From: Pseudomonadota bacterium
Lineage (GTDB): Bacteria; Desulfobacterota; Desulfobacteria; Desulfobacterales; Desulfobacteraceae
Assembly (NCBI GenBank): GCA_018816605.1
Contig: JAHIVS010000485.1
Coordinates: 1-13,962 of the forward strand
Length of the DNA stretch: 13,962 nt
Direction of reading: 5' to 3'
Part shown: positions 8,178 through 13,962 of the stretch, piece after piece
How positions within the stretch are numbered: position 1 is the first letter of the stretch
Layout of the letters: each line of letters starts with the position of its first letter
Notes under the pieces: generated by a model
Told to the model about the DNA's origin: nothing
Seen by the model: only the letters and a program-made list of their open reading frames with translations
The model's database searches: none
Made by a program: the position numbers and the translations under genes

Positions 8178-10586
8178 ATGGTAAGAAAAATAAGAAAGGC
8201 GGCAGTTATCGGGTCCGGAATCATGGGAGGCGGTATTGCCGCCCTTCTTGCCGGGGCCGGTGTAAATGTACTGCTCCTGGACATTGTACCTTTTGACCTA
8301 AAAGATGAAGAAAAAAATGACCCTGCTGCCAGGAACAGGATGGTAAAAGCCGGTCTGGATGCTGCCCTTGCTTCAAAACCCTCTTTGTTTTTCAATAAAA
8401 AAGATGCCGGACTGATCAGCATCGGCAACCTGGACGATGACATTGAAAAATTGTCTGAATGTGACTGGATCATTGAGGTGGTAGTTGAAAATCTGGGAAT
8501 CAAGAGAACGCTTTTTGAACGGATCGCCAAAATCAGAAAACCCGGATCCGTTATTTCAACCAACACATCCGGTATCCCCCTAAAAGATATCTGTGACGGA
8601 TTTTCCCAGGAATTCAAAGAACATTTCATGGGAACCCATTTCTTTAACCCGGTCAGATACATGCACCTGCTGGAACTGATCCCGGGAGCGGATACCCTGC
8701 CCGAAATTCTCGAATTCATCGCCACCTTTGGGGAGAAAAATCTGGGCAAGGGCATTGTCTGGGCAAAGGACACCCCCAACTTTGTGGGGAACAGAATCGG
8801 TATCCAGGGAATCGGTGCCTGCATGAAATTCATGCTGGAAGACGACATGTCTGTTGCTCAAGTGGATGCCCTGTTCGGTCCTGCCCTGGGCCGCCCCAAA
8901 ACAGCCATATTCAAAACCACCGACCTGGTAGGTCTGGATACAATGGCCCATGTGGCCAAAAACTCTTTTGAGCTCTGCCCGGATGACGAACAGAGAGACA
9001 CCATGGATTTACCGGATTTTATCGGCAAAATGGTGGAAAAGAAAATGCTGGGCAACAAAACCCAGGGCGGTTTTTACAAGACAGAGCTGACCCCGGAATG
9101 GAAAAAAATCCGCAAGGTTCTCAATATCAAAACCCTTGAATATGAAGACCTTGAAAGGCCGAGCTTTCCCTGCCTGGATGAAGCCAAGAAAAAATCCACC
9201 CTGCCTGAAAAACTTGCCTGCGTGCTTAAGGGGGATGACAAAGGCGCCAAATTTGCCTGGCGATGCGTGGCAAACGCCTTCCAGTATGCTGCCAACCGGG
9301 TGCCTGAAATTGCCGATACCATTGTTGAGATTGATAACGCCATGAAATGGGGATACAATTTTGAAATGGGTCCCTTTGAAGCATGGGATGCCTATGGTGT
9401 GGCAGAAGCTGCCGAAAGAATGAAATCCGAAGGCCTGAATGTGCCTGCCAATGTCATGGCCATGCTGGGCAAGGGCGTAAAGAGTTTCTACAAACTTGAA
9501 AACGGAATAAAATTCTTTTATGATTTTGCAGCAGGCGCTTACAAAGCCGTACCGGTTTCCAAATCCATGGTCTCCATTGCGGCTGCCAAGGGCAACAACA
9601 AAACCGTCATGACAAATGCATCGGCAAGCCTGGTGGATATCGGGGACGATGTCTTCTGCATTGAATTCCATACCAAGATGAATGCCATCAATGCTGAAAT
9701 CGTTGATTCCATCGGAGAAGCCCTGGCCTATGTGGATAAAAACGGTGCCGGGCTTGTGATCGGCAACGAAGCGGGTGGGATGCCCGGTGCATTCTCAGCC
9801 GGTGCCGACCTGTCCTTTGTCTCCAAACTCTGCCATGACAAAAAATATGCAGAGATTGAAGCCTTCTTGAAAAAAGCCCAGGACGGGATCCAGGCCACCA
9901 AGTATTCGGCCTTCCCGGTAGTGGCAGCCCCCTACGGCATGGTTCTGGGCGGTGGATGCGAGACCTGCCTGGGCGCCGACAAAATGGTGGCCCATTCAGA
10001 ATTGTTCATGGGCCTGGTTGAAATCGGTGTGGGCCTTCTGCCCGCGGGCGGCGGCTGCATGAACCTGTGGAAAAAATATATCAACGCACTTCCCGGAAAA
10101 ACAGCCAAGGAAGTTGACCTGGCCAAATTGTTCATCCCAGCGTTCATGAAAATCGCCATGGCGGCTGTTTCCATGTCCGCAGCACAGGCACAGGGCAACG
10201 GGTTCCTGGGTCTTTCCGACCGGATTGTATTTAACCGTGACAACCTCATCGGCGAAGCCAAAAAAGAAGTTTTAAAAATGGTGGATGACGGATATGTTCC
10301 CCCGGTCAAACAGCCCCTGCGGGTAATGGGAAATGCAGGACAGGGCATGGTCACGGCAGAGCTTTTCAACATGCTCAATGGAAAATTCATGAGCGAACAC
10401 GATGCCTTCCTTGCCAATAGGATTGCATTTGTTATGAGCGGCGGTGATGTAAAAGTCGGCAGTGAAGTGGATGAAGATACCATCCTGAAGCTTGAACGGG
10501 ATGCCTTTGTTGATTTCTGTAAAGAAGAAAAGACCGTTGCAAGAATCGACCACATGCTTAAAACCGGCAAACCGCTCAGAAACTAA
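8178..10586 (+). CDS. fadN: 3-Hydroxyacyl-CoA dehydrogenase / enoyl-CoA hydratase fusion (FadN-type)
   Basis: An 802-residue bifunctional beta-oxidation enzyme of the FadN arrangement, with the dehydrogenase first and the hydratase second, the reverse of E. coli FadB. The N-terminal Rossmann motif GSGIMGGG (12-19) binds NAD. The dehydrogenase residues H154, E166 (12 apart, as in FadB) and N201 are present. A second helical dehydrogenase segment lies near 350-415. The hydratase part spans about 480-680, with the oxyanion-hole GGG stretch and both catalytic glutamates, E595 (GGGCE) and E615 (LVEIGVG), spaced 20 apart as in crotonases. Both halves therefore look active. The remaining 120 or so residues form a C-terminal extension. 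An AGGAGGA ribosome-binding site lies 4 bases before ATG. fadA follows 14 bases after the stop. The probable substrates are enoyl- and 3-hydroxyacyl-CoAs in the cytoplasm. The symbol is by analogy. Confidence 0.92.
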   Translation: MVRKIRKAAVIGSGIMGGGIAALLAGAGVNVLLLDIVPFDLKDEEKNDPAARNRMVKAGLDAALASKPSLFFNKKDAGLISIGNLDDDIEKLSECDWIIEVVVENLGIKRTLFERIAKIRKPGSVISTNTSGIPLKDICDGFSQEFKEHFMGTHFFNPVRYMHLLELIPGADTLPEILEFIATFGEKNLGKGIVWAKDTPNFVGNRIGIQGIGACMKFMLEDDMSVAQVDALFGPALGRPKTAIFKTTDLVGLDTMAHVAKNSFELCPDDEQRDTMDLPDFIGKMVEKKMLGNKTQGGFYKTELTPEWKKIRKVLNIKTLEYEDLERPSFPCLDEAKKKSTLPEKLACVLKGDDKGAKFAWRCVANAFQYAANRVPEIADTIVEIDNAMKWGYNFEMGPFEAWDAYGVAEAAERMKSEGLNVPANVMAMLGKGVKSFYKLENGIKFFYDFAAGAYKAVPVSKSMVSIAAAKGNNKTVMTNASASLVDIGDDVFCIEFHTKMNAINAEIVDSIGEALAYVDKNGAGLVIGNEAGGMPGAFSAGADLSFVSKLCHDKKYAEIEAFLKKAQDGIQATKYSAFPVVAAPYGMVLGGGCETCLGADKMVAHSELFMGLVEIGVGLLPAGGGCMNLWKKYINALPGKTAKEVDLAKLFIPAFMKIAMAAVSMSAAQAQGNGFLGLSDRIVFNRDNLIGEAKKEVLKMVDDGYVPPVKQPLRVMGNAGQGMVTAELFNMLNGKFMSEHDAFLANRIAFVMSGGDVKVGSEVDEDTILKLERDAFVDFCKEEKTVARIDHMLKTGKPLRN

Positions 10587-10600
10587 AGGAGGATCCTCAA

Positions 10601-11779
10601 ATGAGAGACGCATATATCGTACAATCGGTCCGTACACCGGGCTGCAAACAAAAAAGAGGCCAGTTCAACCAGACCAGACCGGAAGAGCTTATTTCCTTTA
10701 TCCTGAAGGCTGCGGTTGAAAAAACCCCGAACCTCTCTCCGGAAGATCTGGATGATGTGATGCTGGGCTGTGCCTTTCCCGAAGGAGAACAGGGACTGAA
10801 CCTGGGCCGTATTGCCGCCAAAATGGCGGGTTTTCCGGACAAGGTTTCCGGTGCCGTGGTCAATCGTTTCTGCGCTTCGGGCCTTGAAGCCATTGCCCTG
10901 GCATCCGCACGGGTACAGATGGGATGGTCGGAAGTGTGCATCGGCGCCGGATGCGAATCCATGACCTTTGTCCCCATGGGCGGCAACGTCCCCCGCCCCC
11001 ATCCCGAATACGCAAAATCCAATCCCGAAATGTACATTTCCATGGGTGTGACGGCAGAAAACGTGGCCACACGCTACAATGTATCCCGGGAAGACCAGGA
11101 TAAATTTGCCGCTGCCTCCCAGGCCAAAGCAGTTGCTGCCAGGGATGCAGGTTTGTTCACTGAAATCGTTCCCACCCCTGCCTTTAAATTTGTCAAACAG
11201 GCAGACGGTACTTATAAAAAAGAATCCTTCATGGTGGAACACGATGACGGCATCCGTGCCTCAACCCCTGAAGGCCTTGCCAAGCTCCGGCCCGTTTTCT
11301 CGGCCGTTGGCTCGGTAACCGCTGCAAACTCCTCCCAGACAACCGACGGCGCTGCCGCCACCATCATCGCTTCCAAGGAAAAATGTGATGAGCTGGGACT
11401 TACCCCCATCGGAAGGCTGGTTTCCTATTCCACAGTGGGCTGCAAATCCGATGAAATGGGCGTAGGCCCCCGGTATGCCATCCCCAAGGTTCTGGAACAG
11501 GCAGGACTTACCATTGACGATATTGATATCTATGAAATCAATGAGGCCTTTGCTTCCCAGGCCATCTATTCGATCCGGGAGTTGGGTCTTGAAAAATACA
11601 TGGACAGAATCAATATCCACGGCGGTGCCATTGCCCTGGGCCATCCTTTGGGATGTACCGGCGCAAAGCTGACCGCCACCTGCCTTGCCAACCTCAAAGA
11701 GGTGAAGGGTCGCTACGGAATTGTTTCCATGTGTATCGGCGGCGGCATGGGTGCGGCGGCTATTTTTGAAAGACTATAG
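10601..11779 (+). CDS. fadA: Acetyl-CoA acyltransferase (thiolase, FadA-type)
   Basis: A 392-residue thiolase of usual length that cleaves 3-ketoacyl-CoA with CoA to acetyl-CoA and a shortened acyl-CoA. The nucleophile C91 lies in NRFCASGLEA. The family motif EINEAFASQ follows, then H348 in ALGHPLGCTGAK and the general-base C378 in CIGGGMGAA, so the catalytic set is complete. The ATG is preceded by AAAGGAGGA with 7 bases of spacing. It is the second gene of the fad operon, 14 bases after fadN, and a strong terminator follows. A biosynthetic acetoacetyl-CoA thiolase is possible for the family, but pairing with fadN argues for beta-oxidation. No acyl-CoA dehydrogenase gene follows, in contrast with the Bacillus fadNAE order. 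Confidence 0.94.
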   Translation: MRDAYIVQSVRTPGCKQKRGQFNQTRPEELISFILKAAVEKTPNLSPEDLDDVMLGCAFPEGEQGLNLGRIAAKMAGFPDKVSGAVVNRFCASGLEAIALASARVQMGWSEVCIGAGCESMTFVPMGGNVPRPHPEYAKSNPEMYISMGVTAENVATRYNVSREDQDKFAAASQAKAVAARDAGLFTEIVPTPAFKFVKQADGTYKKESFMVEHDDGIRASTPEGLAKLRPVFSAVGSVTAANSSQTTDGAAATIIASKEKCDELGLTPIGRLVSYSTVGCKSDEMGVGPRYAIPKVLEQAGLTIDDIDIYEINEAFASQAIYSIRELGLEKYMDRINIHGGAIALGHPLGCTGAKLTATCLANLKEVKGRYGIVSMCIGGGMGAAAIFERL

Positions 11780-11797
11780 CCTGATTTAAGTTCGTTT

Positions 11798-11841
11798 AAA
11801 AAGGCTGTGTTCCTTGATGTCAAAGGAACACAGCCTTTTTT
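11798..11841. terminator. Rho-independent terminator after fadA (bidirectional)
   Basis: Two perfect 18-base complementary arms (11798-11815 and 11823-11840) enclose a 7-base loop. The GC-rich core ends in a T-run on the plus strand, and the flanking A-run would serve the minus strand. It begins 18 bases after the thiolase stop and isolates the fad operon from the next gene. Confidence 0.92.
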
Positions 11842-11901
11842 ATTCCCCAGATCAGTGCGCTCCAACAACGGGTTCCATAACCTAATTTTCCATTGATTCA
11901 G

Positions 11902-11930
11902 TTGCCTGGGACAAACTTCAATAGTATAAA
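11902..11930 (+). promoter_or_regulatory. Candidate promoter of the DUF2804 gene
   Basis: TTGCCT (11902-11907) and TATAAA (11925-11930) are separated by 17 bases, a good sigma-70-like match. This leaves a leader of about 70 bases before the start codon at 12006. The preceding terminator makes a separate promoter necessary. It is motif evidence only. Confidence 0.5.
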
Positions 11931-12005
11931 GATTGGAACCGAGCAAATGGGAACCGGAGAAATCCGGTCAGAATATAACAAAATCAAACCTCAGATGGAG
12001 ATTAT

Positions 12006-13049
12006 ATGGGGCACCAGAATCAAGTCACCGACCTTTGTGATCTATTGGACAAAAACGGGCGGCTGGTAAATCCCGGATATGCGGTCAAGCCTTATTGGCG
12101 GTATGACCGCAAGCAGATTAAGGCCGGTTGGCATCGCGTAAAAGAGTGGGATTATTATTCAGTCATTGCACCGGAAAAAGGATATGGCATTACCTTTACA
12201 ATTGCGGATCTGGGGTATATCGGGATGGGTGCAATCTGCTGGCTGGACTTCCGGAAAAAAACCGCTTGTCAGATCGACACACTTTCCTTTCTTCCCATGG
12301 GCCGTATCGGACTGCCTGCAAGCTCAGATGGGGGGTGCAGCCGCTTTAAAAGCAACAGGCTGAACCTGCGCATCGATGTCTCCAACGGCCTGCGCCATCT
12401 GTCCTTTGAAACAGATAAATTTGCTGATGACAAAGGGAATAAGGGCCTCAAAGGAAAAATTGTGCTGTCCCAGGATCAGGATATGGATAGCATGGTAATC
12501 GCCACCTCCTGGGAAGAAAATAGAACCGCCTTTTACTACAACCGGAAAATAAACTGTATGCCGGCCAAAGGATGTGTGACGATCGGCAATACAACATATG
12601 AGTTCACTCCGGAAACCAGTTTTGGAGGGCTTGACTGGGGAAGGGGTAACTGGACATATAGGAATCGATGGTATTGGGGGTCTGCTTCAGGGATATTGGG
12701 GGGAGATTCCTTTGGCTGGAATATCGGGTACGGATTCAGTGATCGTTCGGTCGCCAGTGAAAACATGGTCTTTTTTAAAAACAGGGCCCATAAACTTGAC
12801 CAGGTGATCTTCCATATGAATACCGATGATTACATGCAGCCCTGGAAGATTACGAGTAATGACAATCGCTTTGAAATGGATTTTGCACCGCTGCTGGACA
12901 GACACTCCAGCCTGAATCTCAAACTGTTCAAATCGGTTCAGCACCAGGTATTTGGTCACTTTACAGGAAGGATCCTCCTGGATGACGGAACCGTGCTAAG
13001 GGTAAAGGATTTTTTCGGTTTTGCCGAGGATGTACTCAATTGGTGGTGA
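12006..13049 (+). CDS. DUF2804 family protein, function unknown
   Basis: A 347-residue protein that I recognise as DUF2804 from its aromatic- and glycine-rich core: FGGLDWGRGNWTYRNRWYWG near the middle, then FGWNIGYGFSD. The length fits the family. It has no signal peptide and no clear membrane helix, and looks like a beta-rich soluble protein. The biochemical role of the family is not known to me. The start ATG has GGAG 5 bases upstream. It is transcribed alone or with whatever small frame follows: it sits between a strong terminator and a 430-base stretch with no sure gene, with its own promoter candidate. Closeness to fadNA is suggestive of lipid metabolism at most. The family call is fairly sure and the function is open. 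Confidence 0.8.
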   Translation: MGHQNQVTDLCDLLDKNGRLVNPGYAVKPYWRYDRKQIKAGWHRVKEWDYYSVIAPEKGYGITFTIADLGYIGMGAICWLDFRKKTACQIDTLSFLPMGRIGLPASSDGGCSRFKSNRLNLRIDVSNGLRHLSFETDKFADDKGNKGLKGKIVLSQDQDMDSMVIATSWEENRTAFYYNRKINCMPAKGCVTIGNTTYEFTPETSFGGLDWGRGNWTYRNRWYWGSASGILGGDSFGWNIGYGFSDRSVASENMVFFKNRAHKLDQVIFHMNTDDYMQPWKITSNDNRFEMDFAPLLDRHSSLNLKLFKSVQHQVFGHFTGRILLDDGTVLRVKDFFGFAEDVLNWW

Positions 13050-13482
13050 TGCCATATGAACAAACAGTATCGGGCAGCCGACCAAAGCTTCCGGCAAGAC
13101 ACGGCCCCTAAGTCCTTTGGCCCAGGAACAGCTCCCGGATCAACCTTGAAATCGGCAGCCTGGGCAGGTGTGTTTTTCCCGAAGGCTGGTATTTCCATGT
13201 GGGCTCTGGCTTCGGTCCAGGCGGGCTGGCTGCCCGGGACACCTTCTCCGATTTGGGACCCGGCCATCTTTGAACCGGTTTGGAACAATTTCCCAGAAAC
13301 CTGTCCGCTGTTATAAGACGCCTCCTGCGGCTCCGGATGGGGCCGGTCTGAACCCGCCTCAAAAGTAAGCCTTCCCTAAATATAATTTATTTAACAAACA
13401 AAGTATTGCAATTTCCCATACCGGTCTTATCATATGGGTATGAACAGCCACCGGCTGTAAAACCAACAATAGGGAGGAGACC
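13050..13482. other. Stretch without a convincing gene; two weak competing small reading frames
   Basis: An 86-codon open frame on the plus strand (13056-13316) starts 7 bases after the DUF2804 stop, with a weak GGTGGTGA ahead. It has no recognisable domain. A second plus-strand frame starts at an ATG overlapping the DUF2804 stop (TGATG, 13049) but is closed by TAA at 13109-13111. Beyond it, the frame reads on to 13273 with natural-looking residues such as CVFPEGWYFHVGSGFGPGGL. A small decayed gene or chance are both possible. From 13317 onward only a promoter candidate and a small inverted repeat are seen. Confidence 0.3.
13406..13433 (+). promoter_or_regulatory. Candidate promoter of the small membrane protein gene
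   Basis: TTGCAA (13406-13411) and TATCAT (13428-13433) are separated by 16 bases, a fair sigma-70-like match. A 6+6 inverted repeat ACAGCC-ACC-GGCTGT (13444-13458) follows in the short leader, 12 bases before the ribosome-binding site. It could be an operator or an mRNA hairpin. Confidence 0.45.
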
Positions 13483-13683
13483 ATGAAATCTAACCAATGC
13501 ATTCCTCAGACCCTGTCCAAGTTCATGCTGGGCCTTATTTTTCTGGGTGCTGCAATTGCGCTTGCCGTCCTTGGCATAACCCTGCTGCCCATCATCGGGT
13601 TTGTACTGGCCGTCCCGGTGCTTGCCATTGCGGTCTACTTTTTCAGGGTCCACCTCAACGACCAGTGTGAGATTGAGGCCTAA
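13483..13683 (+). CDS. Small two-helix membrane protein, function unknown
   Basis: A 66-residue protein made almost entirely of two hydrophobic segments (about residues 12-31 and 34-54), split by a short turn with a proline (LLPIIG). The N-terminus is short and polar, and the tail, VHLNDQCEIEA, is acidic. It should sit in the inner membrane as a helical hairpin. A strong GGGAGGAGA ribosome-binding site precedes ATG by about 3 bases, and a perfect terminator follows. This makes it a self-contained single-gene unit and argues that it is real. I recognise no named family. A role as a small structural or accessory membrane protein is the most that can be said. Confidence 0.75.
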   Translation: MKSNQCIPQTLSKFMLGLIFLGAAIALAVLGITLLPIIGFVLAVPVLAIAVYFFRVHLNDQCEIEA

Positions 13684-13703
13684 GCCCTGTAACCAAGGCT
13701 TTT

Positions 13704-13746
13704 AAATAAAAAACCGCTCCGGATCAACCGGAGCGGTTTTTTATTT
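13704..13746. terminator. Bidirectional rho-independent terminator between the small membrane gene and uvrA
   Basis: Two perfect 19-base arms (13704-13722 and 13728-13746) with a 5-base loop. The core CCGCTCCGG/CCGGAGCGG is flanked by A- and T-runs. It lies 20 bases after the membrane-protein stop and 84 bases beyond the convergent uvrA stop, so it can serve both. The interval 13747-13830 holds nothing else visible. Confidence 0.92.
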
Positions 13747-13830
13747 GCTGTGGGGATGTAAAACAGCAGCCACATACCCTGTGTTGTATCTGTTGCCCGG
13801 ATACGTCAGCGCCATTAACATCACAAACCC

Positions 13831-13962
13831 TTACAAAACCGCTTTTAAATACCGACCGGTATGGCTCTTTAAAACCCCGGCAACCTTTTCCGGCGTGCCC
13901 GTGGCAATGATTTCACCGCCGCTGTTGCCCCCTTCCGGCCCAAGATCAATCACCCAGTCGGC
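13831..13962 (-). CDS. uvrA: UvrABC excinuclease subunit A, C-terminal end (cut by window edge)
   Basis: The last 43 codons of uvrA. The segment [20 protein letters not shown] followed by TGTPEKVA and SHTGRYLK is the characteristic C-terminus of UvrA, belonging to the second ABC ATPase domain (the Walker B/D-loop end and the switch-histidine region are largely outside). UvrA recognises DNA damage and loads UvrB in nucleotide excision repair. The gene runs off the right edge on the minus strand and ends in TAA at 13831-13833. It is convergent with the small membrane protein gene. Confidence 0.95.
   Translation of the reverse strand, partial: ADWVIDLGPEGGNSGGEIIATGTPEKVAGVLKSHTGRYLKAVL

Noticed and set aside
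9009..9671. Minus-strand open frame of 220 codons inside fadN
   Set aside because: It is a shadow of the well-supported fadN reading frame, with no initiation signal or domain.
12956..13288. Minus-strand open frame of 110 codons spanning the DUF2804 end and the following stretch
   Set aside because: There is no ribosome-binding site or recognisable domain, and it overlaps DUF2804 coding sequence.

Overview
The window looks like chromosomal DNA of a Gram-negative bacterium of middling GC content. A Desulfobacterota (sulfate-reducer-like) host is my best guess, from the style of the hybrid kinase, the FadN/FadA pair and the DUF2804 protein. That is inference from protein character, not a database result. 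I see no RNA genes, CRISPR arrays, insertion sequences or prophage genes. All the main genes look intact apart from those cut by the window edges.

Layout, left to right. (1) Positions 3-1496, minus strand: the N-terminal 498 codons of a Cu(I)-exporting P-type ATPase (CopA) with two heavy-metal-binding domains, cut exactly at the DKTG phosphorylation motif. (2) 1497-1752: an AT-rich divergent control region. (3) 1753-6077, plus strand: a family 5 periplasmic solute-binding protein whose stop overlaps (ATGA) the start of a 901-residue hybrid sensor kinase (Cache-HAMP-PAS-HisKA-HATPase-receiver-tail). No ABC permease or ATPase genes accompany them, so the pair looks like a binding-protein-assisted sensor. 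(4) 6086-7857, minus strand: a two-gene operon of an alpha/alpha-toroid (prenyltransferase/squalene-oxidase-like) protein and a left-handed beta-helix acyltransferase, overlapping by 7 bp. (5) 7858-8177: a divergent control region with two copies of the inverted repeat ATGAAT-N4-ATTCAT and a separate GC-centred palindrome. (6) 8178-11779, plus strand: fadN-like (3-hydroxyacyl-CoA dehydrogenase plus enoyl-CoA hydratase) and fadA-like (thiolase), a beta-oxidation operon closed by a strong terminator. (7) 12006-13049: a DUF2804 protein with its own promoter, followed by a 430-bp stretch with no convincing gene. (8) 13483-13683: a 66-residue two-helix membrane protein with its own promoter and terminator. 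(9) 13831-13962, minus strand: the last 43 codons of uvrA.

How the parts work together. fadN and fadA supply hydration, dehydrogenation and thiolysis of beta-oxidation. The missing acyl-CoA dehydrogenase and ligase must lie elsewhere. One ATGAAT-N4-ATTCAT repeat lies at the expected transcription start of fadNA, and the other lies on the side of the divergent toroid/acyltransferase operon. The half-sites resemble the Bacillus FadR (YsiA) fatty-acid-degradation operator as I recall it. The most interesting candidates are this shared fatty-acid-type control region and the coupled binding-protein/hybrid-kinase pair, whose receiver has an altered acidic pocket. I did not find an unmistakable new defence or mobile system.
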